From positions 105,449,815-105,513,814 of the forward strand of contig OX352772.1 of assembly GCA_947095535.1 (NCBI GenBank): 64,000 nt of DNA, read 5' to 3'. The DNA comes from Poecilobothrus nobilitatus. Taxonomy: Eukaryota; Arthropoda; Insecta; Diptera; Dolichopodidae. The translations under genes and the position numbers were made by a program. The notes under the pieces were generated by a model. The model ran no database searches. It saw only the letters and a list, made by a program, of their open reading frames with translations, and was not told where the DNA came from. Below are positions 18,805-31,522 of the stretch, one piece after another. The stretch's first letter is position 1. Every line of letters begins with the position of its first letter.

Positions 18805-20391
18805 TACAATTAGGTCTCAATAGATTAAAGAGGTGGGCGGATTTACATGGCGTGAATTTTCCCATAAGCAAAATGGAAGCAACCCATATTTGCAGGAAAA
18901 GAAGTTGTGTGCTAGAACATTATTCGTATTGTAATCAAGAAATCAAAATATTAAAAGAAATTTCAATATTCGGGCTCAGTATTACCAATAAGTTGGAATA
19001 TGCCCCACATATGAATAATCTTATCAAAAAACTAAAAAGAACTAACAATCTCTTTAAGCTCATTTTTCGTAGCAAATGTGGACCAAATATTAAAATAGCT
19101 CTCCAAATAGCCAAATCACTGCTTATAGGTGATTACGCAATTTCCACTTACGGCTTTTGTACAAAAGCACAAATATCCAAAATTCTAGCACAGTTAAATC
19201 AAGGTGTTAGACTTGCTTTAGGAGCACTAAGAACGACAAATATAGATAGCCTCTTGATAGAGTCTAGTTTCATGTCATTCGAAGAGAGACGTGACATGGT
19301 TGCTACAAAAAACTAGCACAAACAACATAGTGACACATTCCAACCTCTACATAAACTCGTCGCCGCCTTGATCAACGATAGAATAATATCACCAAAAATG
19401 TCCTCATTAACCAAAACTCTCGAAATTAACAAAAGTTTAGAGATCTACTTCGAGAAAGCTCTAAGCATAAGGGACACTCCACCATGGTTGTTCAATCATA
19501 AAATATATATAGACACCTCAATTTCTATCCATCCTAAATCACAAACAAATAGTCTCACATTCTTGCAGCTCTTTCAAAGTTTAAACCAAAAATATCTCAA
19601 CGCTTACAAAATATATACAGATGCAAGCAAACAACTGAAGGTGTTGCATTAGCAATAGTAGACGAGAGTAGTCTAATCCTGAAAAAACACTTGCCCTATA
19701 ATTTTCAAATATACAATGCTGAAATAGTCGCCCTCTATGAAGCAATTCTATTCACAATAAGCAGTCCACATGAAACTGTAATTATCTTTTCCGACAGTTT
19801 GAGTTCCTTGAATGCGAACAAAAATTCTAACAATAATCAACCAATTGTGAAGTTCATTAGGAATACACTAGCTTTCAACCCAACAAATATGAAGCTCAAT
19901 TGAGTACCCAGACACCAGGATATAGCTGAAATGGAACAGCTCCAGCAGCTTTCTTAAAAGCCATTGGACTGACTTTCATCCTCCCACATATAGCATAGGC
20001 AAAAAAAGGGAATTCTGCATATCTTTCTTTCCTAGAAATCGCTTAAGGCACATTATATCTACTAAAAAATACATTTTTGAAAATAGTAATCCTCCAATAT
20101 GCCTTTATTGCCAAAGTCAACTTACTGTCAAGCATATGTTTCACAAATGCCACGTCACAACAAATCTCGCTAATAGAAACTCAATAGATTTAAAAAAAGT
20201 ACTAATTTAAAAAGTTATTCGTAAGATAACGAATTAATGTAAAATAATCAACCTTCTCATTAAAAATTGTAATATAGCACTAAAATTAAAACTTATATAT
20301 GTCAAGCCCAAAATGGCTCTAATAGCCGAGGACTGTACTGATATTAAGAAAATTAATTTGTATAATATTAGCTAAATTAAATTAAATTAAT
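18805..20391 (+). mobile_element. I-like LINE, RNase H half and 3' end
   Basis: Downstream of the Polinton the frame resumes in the segment after the RT palm (QLGLNRLKRWADLHGVNF), the usual post-RT block. It continues with the thumb-like region FGLSITNKLEYAPHM, then an RNase H domain: YTDAS (first Asp), YNAEIVALYEA (Glu) and FSDSLSSLN (Asp). Last is a cysteine-histidine knuckle CLYCQ...VKHMFHKC near 20100. Stops, e.g. at 19314 and 19650, break it. The 3' tail is (TAAAT)n-like near 20370-20391. The RNase H domain places it in the I-type group. It pairs with the endonuclease half at 10862-11790. Confidence 0.75.
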
Positions 20392-20985
20392 TTTTTTTTC
20401 AAGATGTATATCAAAGAAAAGAATGAAAAACGTTTATATTTAAATAATAAAAACTGTAAACAAATATAAAACAAACAACATTAATATTGAATCTGCTAAC
20501 AAAAATTTTATAGTTTGAATTTTGCGTCATCAACAGTCATGTTTTGCATAGATATAAGTATGTATGTAATATAAGTGTATGTAATCAATATGCATAGATA
20601 TAAGTATGTATGTATATACATTTTTAGACATAAAAAAAAAACAAAAAAATTTGTTCATATAAATTCATATGGCGTGCTATAATAATATGTATGAAATTTG
20701 GACTTAGAAAAAAAATTTAAATAAAAGTTAAAGTTGGTCGGATCAAAAAATGTTCTACCCCAAAGTAGTTGCTTTTTATTTGTGTAACAACTTTGTCTTA
20801 ATAATTTTTCTCATAATATTTTTCTGTTACAAAATATTCGTAAAAAACTTAAAAATTACTCTAGTAAACTACTACTTCCAGTTGTCCGATTTGCTCCAAA
20901 AGCATATCAATCCGAGATATTTACATCAAAATCTTAAACATGAAATTTCAAAAAATTCCGCTCAGTCGTTTAGGCTGTACATGAG
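20392..20985. other. No gene; AT-rich with small repeats
   Basis: A local direct repeat (ATAGATATAAGTATGTATGT twice, 20550-20610). The reading frame at 20750-20995 is AT-composed and ends in a segment (CGCTCAGTCGTTTAGGCTGT) that looks like non-coding insect repeat. It lies between the LINE tail and an LTR. Confidence 0.4.
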
Positions 20986-21190
20986 AGTTACATAAATCAA
21001 CATAACATTGATGTAGGTATATTATAATAACAGGAACTGCAAATTTAGCAGTCCTTTTAATTTGTTTGAACTTTTATTTAATTTAATTTATAAAAAAATG
21101 TAAGATTTAATAATAAGCATTTCTTAATATTTTTTAAATAAAAAGTTGTGTTTTAATATTTTTGCTTCCGAAGAAGTTAAATCCAATAAT
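20986..21190 (+). repeat. 5' LTR of errantivirus-type element (short form)
   Basis: Begins AGTTACATAAATCAACATAA and ends near GAAGAAGTTAAATCCAATAAT. The same ends and interior blocks (ATTATAATAACAGG, AAAAGTTGTGTTTTAATATT) occur in longer copies at 43951, 49469 and 56118. Compared with those, this copy lacks about 48 bases after ACATTGATG and lacks the SINE. The AGTTA start is usual for errantivirus LTRs. Confidence 0.6.
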
Positions 21191-21208
21191 TAGCGCAGTC
21201 GTTAAGGA
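21191..21208 (+). promoter_or_regulatory. Possible primer-binding site
   Basis: TAGCGCAGTCGTTAAGG directly follows the LTR. Errantivirus primer sites of the type TGGCGCAGTCGGTA, complementary to a tRNA 3' end, differ at the second and third bases. The position supports the call; the mismatches lower it. Confidence 0.4.
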
Positions 21209-21729
21209 AATCAATCCGAAGATTGATTTAAATCTAGCTGTTAAAATATTAATTAAAATAAAATTTTAAGTTCCCTTTCTTTATGTTCTACTAGGAAGAT
21301 TTGAGTCTTGAACCGATTAACTACTGTTTCCAATATTGGAAACTATTTTAGTAATAATAACCTTAACATAATTTTTAAACAAACTTTTTAATAATAATTA
21401 AACAAACCTTTAGTAATAATTCAGTGATATAATGATGAAGACAATTTAAAATTTAACTTGCAAAAATAAAAAAGAACAAGTTGCTATAATTCTATAAAAT
21501 TATAAAAAAACTAAAATTTCAAAAAAAAAAAAAAAACATTTATTTTAAATATATATATAATATGTAAGTGTTAGTTGATTAATATTTAAATAATCATAAA
21601 AATTCCAATATAATAAAATTAAACTAAGAAATTTTTATAAAGGTTTCACTTTTATAATAAAAATAAAATACATACAAAAATCTAAATAAAAAAGCATACT
21701 TAATAAAAAAAAAAAGGATAAAACTATGT

Positions 21730-22620
21730 ATGAACTTAAATCGACAAAGAATATTATTTGACCAAAATCGAATTATGGCGGATCAATTAATCGAAGAGGA
21801 AAGAAACCGTATAGTACAAGAGCAAGAAAGAAGCCTTCGAGAAGAGAAAGAACAATTTCGTCAACAAATACTACAGTATCAACTTGAACCACAACAACAC
21901 GAACTGCAAATACAATAACTACAGCTACAACAACAACAGCAAGAACCCGATCAACGTCAACAGCAATAACAAATACGTTTAAATCAACAATGTACAACGT
22001 TAACTATTAGTTCTGAACAAGTTTTAACTCAATTCAGACATCTCAAAACTTTTAATGGAGGTTCTGAATACAGGAAATACTAGGGCTCATATAGAGAAAA
22101 ATATGATAATGTTAGATATATTTAATAAGTTTTCAATATTAAGACTTTTAGATCGAAACAGAACTATAGATTTTAATCACAGGAAAAAATTCTGATATTT
22201 TAACAAAAGTTAAAATCTTAATATAAATAACCAAAAAAATAATTTTAGAAATAATAACAAGTAGAACAAATTTTAGCGGTAATTTAAGGACAAATAATAA
22301 ATTTGAAAATAATTTACCGACTTCTAATAATTCAGAACGTTTTTATCAGTCAAAGTATTTTGCTGGAAATCAAAATTTTAATTCAAACTCAAATCAAACT
22401 AGAAAACAATCAAATACTTTCAACCCAAGCAGAATTTCTAATCTAAATTCAACCCAAAGCGATAGACAAACCAATTTTTCTAGGAATTCACAATCAAGAA
22501 ATAGAAATTATAATAGCCGTAGTTTTGATGATGGTAATTATTTTAATGATAATCCTGATTCCATGGAAGTTGGAAATTTACAGGATACTACAGAAAATTT
22601 TCAAGACGAGCCTCGAAATA
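21730..22620 (+). pseudogene. gag of errantivirus-type element
   Basis: The N-terminal part is a Gln/Glu-rich coiled coil (EERNRIVQEQERSLREEKEQ) from 21730, then EQVLTQFRHLKTFNGGSE near 22020. After a gap of about 150 bases with stops, an Asn/Ser/Arg-rich tail ends in PDSMEVGNLQDTTENFQDE (near 22560-22610). This MEV...NFQ end is usual just before the protease in gypsy elements. There are several stops and an internal deletion; the central capsid domain is largely missing. It would form the particle core. Confidence 0.6.
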
Positions 22621-22624
22621 TAAC

Positions 22625-25330
22625 CTCCCAATAATTAATTTAACAATAGATAATAAAAAAATTAGATGTTTAGTAGATACAGGTTCTACTACTAGTATTT
22701 TAAGGCCAAACGTTCTTGGAAATTTCCCAGACATTAATTTAAAAAGATTAAAATTTTTAGAATTAATGAAACCAAAAAAGAAATTATAATCCCTATTCCT
22801 CAAGAATTAAGTAGAATTGGAACCATTACATGGAAGGTTGTAAAATTAAAAGGAAGAAAATAAGACGTAACTTTAGGAAAAGACGTTTTAAAACCATTTA
22901 AAGCTGTTATTAATTTCGAAAATAATTATAATGAAATAAATCAAAACAAAATATTTTTTTTAGATAGTTGTTATCCATTTGATATTGATATAAATGTACT
23001 TGAACAAAAAGTAGGCAAATTATTAGACAATATTAATTTAAGTAATTTAAGTAATGAAGTAAAAATTAAATTAAAAAATGTGCTTAAAAGTTATGAAAAT
23101 CTTTTTTTTAAATTAGGAAATTCCTTGTCTTTTACTCATGAGGTTGAACATAAAACTATAACAACCACAAGCAAACCTATTTATTCTAAAATTTATCTAT
23201 ACTCTAAGGCACATGAACAGAATTGAACGCCAAATTAACGAAATGTTGGAGCAAGGGATGATAAAAGAGAGCAATTCCCCTTATAACAGTTCATTGTGAC
23301 TGTGCCAAAGAAAACGGACAATTCAGGATTTCCATCAGATTTTAGTAAGGCCAGAGGATAGAAGCAAAACAGCTTTCTCTGCTTCATGTGGTCATTATGA
23401 GTATGTCCGAATGCCCTTTGGACTTAAAAATGCTCCAGCGACGTTCCAAAGACTGATGAATTCAATTTTGAAGGAACATATTAATAAAATATGGGTCGTT
23501 TACTTCGACGATATATTAATTTTTAGTACGTTTTTGGAGGAACATATGACCAAACAAAAAAAATTCTAAACACATTAGAGAAAGTAGGACTTAAAGTTCA
23601 AATAGACAAGTGCAATTTCCTATCTAAAGAAACACAATATTTAGGGCACATATTAACACCAGAGGGAATAAGACCAAACCCTGAAAAAATAAAATCAATT
23701 CGAAACCTTAAACTACTAGTCACAACCAAACAAATTAAATCCTTTCTTGGTATGGCTGGTTTTTACAGAAAGTTTATTAAAGACTGTGCCAAAGTCGCAT
23801 ATCCTATTGTAAAATATCTGAAAAAAAAATACTAAAATTAATAAAAACGATCCCAATTTCATTGACGCTTTTGAAAAACTAAAAGATATCATTACCGACT
23901 ACCCTATATTAAGATACCCTGATTTTACCAAAAAATTTAAACTAGTCATAGACGCAAGCAACTTCGCATTAGATGCAGTTTTTACTCAAGATAGTCACTC
24001 CGTCTGGTATGCTTCTAGAAACCTTGAACGAACATGAGAAGCATTATTCAAGAATTGAAAAAGAGTATTAGCTATCGTTTGGGAGGCGAACTACTTCCGT
24101 CAAATAAGATACCTGATTTTCTCAGGCGTATTAACACTGATAATTGTGAGATAAATTTACTTGAAGAGGAACAAAATTTATCTATGTCTGAAAACTTTAA
24201 TGATGAAACTAGAGAACACTCATTGCACAACAACAGCAATGAATCATTAGAGGTACAAACAATTCCCTCTCAAGAGGAAAATCTAGTCGAACATATTCCA
24301 ATATTGGAAACAGTAGTTAATCGGTTCAAGACTCAAATCTTCCTAGTAGAACATAAAGAAAGGGAACTTAAAATTGTGTTAGGTAACAGGAGAATTTTCG
24401 TAGAAAAAAACGATATCCCCAATAATGTTAAAGATATATCACAAAAGGCAAAATAAGTATATATTCAGAACTAAACGACCATATTTATAACATTTTTCCT
24501 AACACCCAAAGAATAAAACTTATAAAATGTAGTTTTTTCGCTAGAGATATAAATTGCGAGGACGAGGCTTTAAAGCAAATATCCTTATCGCATAAAAGAG
24601 AGTTAGGACACCCCGGTATGAGACGATGAGACTATGAGAGCATTAAACATAAAATTTGTTACTCAAATTTAGGATACTTCGTTCACAAAGTATTTAACAA
24701 CTGCGACTATTAGAAATAAAAAAAACCTATTAGAAAGAAATTTGAACTCACTGAAACTCCTTCGGAAATTAACGAAATAGTACATGTTGATATTTACGTA
24801 AACAGTAAACATTCATTTATAAACTTTATTGATAAGTTTTCAAAGCATGCCGTAAGTTTTTATTTAGAAGATAGGAATAACCAAACAATCATAAGTAAAT
24901 TGCATCTGTTCATATCTATAAAAGGTAAAATGAAAAACCTTGTTTGTGATAATGAGTTCAATAGTATTAATATAAAATAAATTCGCTAGAAATAAAGCAA
25001 TAGAAATTCATTTCGTCAAGCCCAATAGTTATACAGATAACAGTGGCGCTGAAAGCCTTAATAATACCGTAACTGAAAAAATTAGAGTTTTAAATTTGGA
25101 TAATAAAATCCACATAAAAGATCAAATTTTCAAGGCCATAGAATATTATAATAATACTTACCATTCTATTATCAAAGCCACTCCACTTCACGTACAAAAT
25201 TTTAAAATTAACAATGATATTATTAGAAATAGTATTAATAAAATGACATCAAAAATTATACCAAAACTTAATAGAAAGCGGGAATAAAGAAACTCGAAAC
25301 TTAGGATTTATAAAAAATTATACTAGTGTC
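22625..25330 (+). pseudogene. pol of errantivirus-type element (PR, RT, RNase H, integrase)
   Basis: Domains in order: protease with KIRCLVDTGSTTSIL (22659-22704); RT with [13 protein letters not shown] and [11 protein letters not shown] (about 23410-23525) and FLGMAGFYRKFI (about 23740); RNase H beginning LVIDASNFALDA (about 23943); and integrase with a zinc-type HKRELGHPG, a catalytic VHVDIYV (about 24780), LVCDNEF (about 24942) and GAESLNNT (about 25045), the D,D,E positions. Frameshifts and stops occur throughout; part of the RT fingers near 23230-23340 is deleted or scrambled, and the Gly of the zinc motif region is followed by a stop. It once copied and integrated the element and is now inactive. 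Confidence 0.75.
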
Positions 25331-25454
25331 AGACATAAAGCACAACCTAAATTACCTTTGCAAAATATTATATGTTAATATTATTAAAATTAATATATAA
25401 CAATATAATATAATATTAAAAGACCTTTAAAATTTTCAGGCGAAATTAATATGG

Positions 25455-25827
25455 ATAGCAATGTTAATAATGCTAGCACCTCAAGCAACGTCCTCAACAC
25501 TGCTAATTGAAAAAATCAGTACTGAAACAGGTTACGTAGAAGTTAAAATAGATGAAATAGAATTAGTAAGTAAATTCGACATAATTTTACATATAATATA
25601 CCCATGTGAAATTTTAGAAATAGTTAATGATTTAGAGAGTACAATAAATTTGTTAGATTTAAAAGGTAATAAAAATTTCGTAATTAACAAAATTAATACC
25701 ATTGACAATAAAGTTAGAACAATTTTGCCTCATAGATTTAAAAGAGGTTTAGTCAATTTTATCGGTAGTGCAAATAAATGGTTATTTGGGAATATGGATG
25801 ATGAAAATCGGCAAGATATAGAAAACC
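25455..25827 (+). pseudogene. env, N-terminal part, cut by an LTR element
   Basis: A TTTTCAG acceptor-like site at about 25433-25439 precedes the frame, as env of errantiviruses is made from a spliced RNA. A hydrophobic signal peptide follows (WIAMLIMLAPQATS). The frame is open to a furin-type site RFKR with a following fusion-peptide-like GLVNFIGSANKWLFG, as in baculovirus F-like Env proteins. It is then broken at 25827/25828 by the terminal TG of an inserted LTR. The stop seen shortly after belongs to the LTR. The remaining part of the gene is at 33919-34990. The protein would act at membranes. It is not functional here. Confidence 0.75.
25824..25827. other. Target-site duplication AACC, left copy
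   Basis: AACC lies just before the LTR starting TGTAGTA and again at 33915-33918 just after the LTR end TTACA. Four bases fit Ty3/gypsy integration. Counting one copy only, the env frame is continuous across the site. Confidence 0.75.
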
Positions 25828-26100
25828 TGTAGTATATCTTGACTTGCTCACAAAATCATTTCCATAATTGTAGATTCACCATTACCAAAATAATTTTAAA
25901 TTAAAATTAAATAACATAAAATTGCTCACCTAACATTTTGTGTGGTCACACTTTCAATTGCAAATATCTGTTTATTTTTGTATCGTACAATAATCAAGTA
26001 CATTTATTTATATACAACATATTCAATAAAGATGAAGATCAAATTACATCTTTCGTTTAGATTTTTAAACGTTATGATGTGTGAATGATTAATTTTTTAG
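25828..26100 (+). repeat. Left LTR of inserted element, truncated
   Basis: Begins TGTAGTATATCTTGACTTGC and matches the right LTR at 33080 over about 270 bases with roughly ten differences, then diverges after a TTTTTTAGTAA. About 560 bases present in the right LTR are missing. A later deletion or insertion removed the rest, together with the 5' internal part. Confidence 0.8.
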
Positions 26101-26690
26101 TAACATCTGATATTTACGTACATAACATATAGAAAAAGAGAAATATTAAAATGTTATGCTATGAAAAGAAAGAAAAAACAAGGCAGTGTATAAATCAAAG
26201 TTTTTAAAGGGTTGCATTTTTAGGTAGAAATAAAGAACATTATAAAATTGCAATATTTTTATTTAAATTTTGAATTTTGCTATGCAACGTTTTCTTAATT
26301 TTTAAAAATTTTGCCACATAGAATATAACAATGTAACAATCAGAAGTTCCGCCCATAATATAGAACATATATGAATGAATATATAGGTATAAATGTAGTT
26401 ATAGATTTATAATTTTTTATTAGCAATAATTATATTAACGGTAAACATAAACGAACAAATAAAAATTCATAATGTTCTATAGGTAATAAATTTCTATTTC
26501 TTAAACAGACTGTAGGTGCTACTGTAAATATTTAAAATTAAAAAAAAATAAAAGAAGTACTAAATTTGTAAAATTTTTTTTACATAATACGTATTTGAAT
26601 AAATTTACTAAAATTAAATTGTTCATAAAACTGAGGAAACTTTCACAAAAACTATATTTTTCTACTTATACCCGTATGACGGGCGTTTTT
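26101..26690. other. AT-rich flank, no gene
   Basis: Sequence between the truncated LTR and the LINE. No coding region was recognised. TATACCCGTATGACGGGCG near 26667 resembles the TATACCCG repeat ends. It may be the 5' leader of the following LINE. Confidence 0.4.
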
Positions 26691-26771
26691 ACTAGTTAGT
26701 TTATCAAAATATACAAAGAAAAAAAAAAAAACGAAAAAATTGTACATCTACTTAGCAAAAATTAAAACAAA

Positions 26772-27668
26772 ATGGAAAAAGTTAAAATGATTAAAAATTG
26801 TAGGAAATGTAAGCAAACTATTAAAGGCAATTCCCGAGGAATTCAATGTAGTGGGGTTTGTAATAGTTTTTATCATGCTAAATGTGCTGAAGTAAATAGT
26901 GAATTGTTTAATGCGATTAAATTAGGAAGCGTATCTTGGAAATGTGACACTTGTCCTGCCAACGGCAACGTATCAATGGTCATACTTGCACAAGAGGATG
27001 ATAGTGAAACTGAGTCATATCACATTTAATTAATTCTGAAGTTAGTGCTGTTGACAAACTTTCTGCTTTTGACTTAACAAATTGTTCAATGGCACATTAT
27101 TTGCAAGCTCATGGATCTGTGGTAGTTGAGATACACAAATCAAATAAATATTTCTACTCAGAAATGAGTGATATTATTATGCAAAACAAAAATCTTCAGA
27201 AAGAAAATCTGGTATTGAAAAATCGTGTTAAAGTTATAGAAGATAAATCAACTGAACTAGAACGAAAAATAAACAAGTATGAATCTATATTAGATGAAGG
27301 ACAACAAATAAAAAACAAAAATAATATAGTTATTGCTGGTCTTCCAAGCTGATCTACCTACGCCAACCGACATAGTTTTAACAAATGCTGGTAAAATTGG
27401 CGGTAATATTGATGCAAGTGTTTTGAAAAATATTACCAAAGTTAAACAAAAACAAATAATTGAAGGAATAGAAATAACCAATGAGCTTTATGTTGTGGAA
27501 CTGGCTTCTGAAATTATAAAAAACCAGTTGCTGATGAAAAAGCGGAAGTATCCACACCTTTTTAGTGCAGAGTTGAATCTACAACTTGAAAGCAATAAGC
27601 AAATATTTATTCGCCACCATCTCACCCCATTTCAGTCAAAACTATATGAAGAGGCAAAAAAAAATTAA
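26772..27668 (+). pseudogene. LINE ORF1: PHD-like finger and coiled coil
   Basis: From ATG 26772, CRKCKQTIKGNSRGIQCSG, CNSFYHAKC and WKCDTC give the C4-HC3 spacing of a PHD-type finger (residues 11-60). After a stop at 27029 a second frame from 27089 has a leucine/lysine coiled coil (EMSDIIMQNKNLQKENLVL). A third frame from 27333 has KNITKVKQKQIIEG and RHHLTPFQSKLYEEAKK, the RRM-like end seen in ORF1 proteins. Two breaks split it. It is an RNA-binding chaperone in such LINEs. Confidence 0.7.
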
Positions 27669-28729
27669 AAATTTACATAATTTCGAGTTTCTATGGGTCA
27701 AGAATAGTCAAATTTATCTTCTGAAAACCAAGAACCAAAACCAAGGTTAGCAAAGTTTACAAATTATTTTCCTTTAATGATGTATTTATTAAAAAAACTT
27801 TTGAAATTCATGATTAAGAATTATAGTAATAAAACTCAAGATATATTAAAAAAAATTTTAGCTTTATTTTATATTATTTATTCTAACATTCTAACAAGTA
27901 ATTATTTAACTTTTAATTTCAATAACACAAATAACAAGCAATTTCAAATTTTTTTTCAATTGAATTTTTTAATAATTTTATTTATTTCATTTATTATATT
28001 ATAAACATAAAAATTTTTTTTTCAATTATTTTATTTCAATTAATTTTACTTATTATGATCAAAATTATTATTTATTACCTATGTTTCACAACATATTTTT
28101 ATATTCTTCACAAAAACATATGGTAATCAACAAAAACAATAATTTACTTAATATATTTAATTTACACAACAATTTACGTATCATTTATTACTCGCACAAA
28201 AATTTTAAGACAATTATACAAATTTATTTAAATATTAATCTAAATAATTTTAGTTTTAAATTATATATTTTGTTAATTAAAAATAAAACAATAGCTCAAA
28301 TTTTATATTTAAAACTTTCATATCAAACTTTAAATCTGTCTTTCAAATTTTTCTCAAATTTAATTCACAATCTCATTCACAATTTTAATATTCACAATTT
28401 ATTAATATTTTTAATTTTAAATCTAATTTTTAATTTTTTCGTAATAACAAAACCACTTTTAGTTTTTAATTTGCAATTAGTTTTTATGTTTGTCGTATCA
28501 AGCTTTGTACCTGTCAAAAATATTTTAATTAAATACTCAATTCATAAAAGCTTTTTCAAAACAAGAAAAAGCTTTATTCCAATCGTCCAACTATTCTCTT
28601 GCAACTTAATTTTTGTTTGTGCTGTACAATGCTATGAGCTGACAATATAAATATCAACAATTGTTTAAGAGTGAATTACTTTACAAAGGTGTATGTAATA
28701 ATTTATTAAATAGTAAGTTCATTAATAAT
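27669..28729 (+). other. ORF1-ORF2 linker, AT-rich
   Basis: Very AT-rich sequence. The open frames at 27777-28004 and 28081-28650 have Asn/Ile/Leu/Phe-only composition typical of AT-rich spacer. No domain was recognised. It is longer than a usual ORF1-ORF2 gap, so it may include an insertion. Confidence 0.4.
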
Positions 28730-31522
28730 ATGAACATATTTTACATGAATATACAAAGTTTACGTAGTAAACTTTTTGATTTAGAAATTTTAATTTCCTC
28801 TTATGATTACTGAATCATATCAGTTATCTTAACTGAAATATGGTTAAATGAATATGAAAATCAGTTTTATAATTTACCAGGATATAAAGAACACTTTTCA
28901 AATCGTAAATCCTCTGCAATTTTTATAAAAGACAACATTAGCAGTTACTTAGTTTTCAATGAGGAGTTCTGTAATTCAAATTTTCTAGTAGTTAAACTAC
29001 CAAAATCAAACCAAAATGTAGTGTCTATATATAGATCGCATGAAACCAGGATGGACGAATTTATTTCAAAGCTTGATGAAATTACATCTAAAAATTCTCT
29101 AATTTGTGGAGATTTCAATATAAATATCCTAAACGACAAAAATAATGACGTTAAAGTATATAACAATATACTGTTACGCAACGGATTCATAATATATAAT
29201 AAAATTTCAGAAAAATATTACACAAGAATGGGTACCTCTTCAAAAACAATAATTGATCATTTTGTTACAGGCTTGATTAAACATCAATATTTCTTCCATG
29301 TCTTAAATACTTCATTGTCAGATCATCAATTACTTTTTGTAAGTGTTGATGATAAAGTTATATGTAATAAAGAAATAGAGTATAAAATAGTTTTAAATTA
29401 TCAAAATATTTCTATTAACCCAATTTGGGCAAACTTAGACTCTCATTTAAATTTTGATAATTTTGTTGATGATATTATTTCGGTTATCGTTAGTAATACA
29501 GAAAAAATTTCCTTAAAAGAAAATAAAAAGAAAAAGGGTTGGATAACTAACGAAATTATATATGAAATGAAAATACGTGTTTCATACTTTAAATTCAAAA
29601 AAAAACATATCCTAACGACTCCCATATAAAACAGTTGTGTAATCATAGCCGAGCCAATGTTAAGAAACTTATAGCTCAGGCTAAAATAAAATATTGCTCT
29701 GAAGAAATATCGCTAGATCCTAATAATAGTAGAAATCTGTGGAATTTGTAGAAGAAAATTATGTACAACAAAAGTAGCCTTGCTAATTACGATAAAATTG
29801 AAACTCTAACACAAAATGGCAAAATTATAGACGAAGAACAAGAAATTTCAGAATTAATGAATAATTTTTTTGTTAATGTTACGAATGACCACTAATTTTC
29901 CTAAAGAAAGCATAGACCTCGAGTACATGAATTGTTTCTCTCTATAATATCTATAGCAATTTTAGTTTGTTTCATACAGATACACAGTAAGTTGAGCAAG
30001 CTATAAAAAATTTAAAACCGGCGGCTGCAACAAGTTTTGATAATATATCTACCAAATTTATTAAAAAATATTCAAATTTACTAATACCATACATAGTTAA
30101 ATTCATAAATAAATCATTCGACAGCTCAGTATTTCTTAATTCTCTAAAAATTGCCATAGTGAAACCAATTCATAAAGCTGGAAAAACTGATAATTGCAAT
30201 AACTACCGTCCAATTTCTATACTACCAGCTTTCTCGAAAATCTTTGAAATAATAATACGAAATCGCTTAAATCTTTTTCTTTTAAGTAATCCAGTTAGTA
30301 GTGAGAGACAGTTCGGGTTTGAAACTAACTCGAACACAACTTCAGCATGTCTCAGTCTGACTGACTTTATTTCGAAAAATGCGGACATAGGAAAATTTGT
30401 AGCCTGTACGTTTCTTGATTTACAAAAGGCTTTCGACTGTGTCGATCACGAAATTCTCTTGTTAAATCTATCGAAATTAAATTTTAATGAAAGCCAAATT
30501 AGTTTTTTTAAAAGTTATCTGTCCAATCGACACCAAATGGTATGCATTGGTTCAACTACGAGCAATCGAAAACTAATAACGAAAGGAATTCCACAAGGTT
30601 CTATATTAGGCCCAGAATTGTTTAAAATATTTATTGATGATATTACTTCTTTAAATTTAGAAGGTCGATACAGTTATATGCTGACGATGCTGTAATAATA
30701 TACGCTGAACTAACACAAGAAGAAGTAATATACGGTATCAACAAAGATTTAGATACGATAGAGAAATGGCTCAATAAACATCGATTACTTCTAAATATAA
30801 AAAAAACCAAAATAATATTTTTCGAAAATAAGTTATATAATAATATTTCCTTTGAATATAAAGATAATATCATTGAAATAGTTTAAACTTTCAACTACCT
30901 CGGCTTAGTAATTGATAGCAAAATGAAGTGGTCTGAACATATTATCCACGTAACCAGAAAAATAACCCCATATAAATTTATCTTAAAAAAGCTTGAAAAC
31001 TATTTCTCTGGAAAGGTACTATACATAATCTATTCATCGTATATCTTATCCCACTTTACGTACTTAAACCCTATCTGGAGCCACGCGCCTATGTTTATGC
31101 TTAACAAGCTAGAAATCCTAAATAAGAAAGCAATTAAAATAATTTGTAATTTTCCAATATTATTTCCCAGTAATTTGCTGTATAATGATAAATATGAAAG
31201 CCTCAGTAAAATACGAGAGCGGGAATTGTTCATCCTGGCATTTAAAATCATAAATAATAAGATAAAACACAATTTTATCTTAAACAGGGCAATAGATATA
31301 CATTCTCACAACACGAGAAATAAATCCAATTTTTATTTGAATGTATTCAGAACTGCAAACCAAAAAAACAATTGCTTATTTAACTGCCTAAAAAAATTTA
31401 ATGAACTTCCTGATGAATTAAAAAATATTGATAGTCTACTGGTTTTTAAAAAGCAAATGAATATAATGAATATTCTTAATGAATATGTCTTACTTATATT
31501 TTTATTCATGTATATTACTTGA
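28730..31522 (+). pseudogene. LINE ORF2: endonuclease and reverse transcriptase
   Basis: ATG 28730 begins MNIFYMNIQSLRSKLFDLE, the first block of the apurinic-type endonuclease, with a stop soon after (YDY-stop). Further blocks are TEIWLNE, ICGDFNINIL (about 29104), IDHF and LSDHQLL (about 29320). RT blocks are NNYRPISILPAFSKIFE (about 30200), FLDLQKAFDCVDH (about 30412), GIPQGSILGPELF (about 30587), and YADDAVIIY (about 30678) after a frameshift. The C-terminal region, 30923-31522, contains FRTANQKNNCLFNCL and VFKKQMN. Some five lesions were seen. It would nick the target and copy RNA at that site. Confidence 0.75.

Larger units (their letters stand above)
21191..25827 (+). mobile_element. 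Errantivirus-type gypsy element, leader to mid-env
   Basis: LTR, primer site, gag, protease, reverse transcriptase, RNase H, integrase and env appear in the usual order of env-bearing Ty3/gypsy elements of insects. The body is interrupted inside env by another LTR element at 25828-33914, and the rest of env follows at 33919-34990. A matching 3' LTR was not found after env. 21210-21720 is an AT-rich leader with no gene. Many stops show long decay. Confidence 0.75.

Noticed and set aside
20750..20995. 81-codon frame
   Set aside because: AT-biased, no homologous pattern, and its end overlaps the LTR start.
27777..28650. Two frames of 75 and 189 codons
   Set aside because: Composition is almost only Asn, Ile, Leu, Phe, Lys from AT-rich DNA; no domain, and they lie in a LINE spacer.
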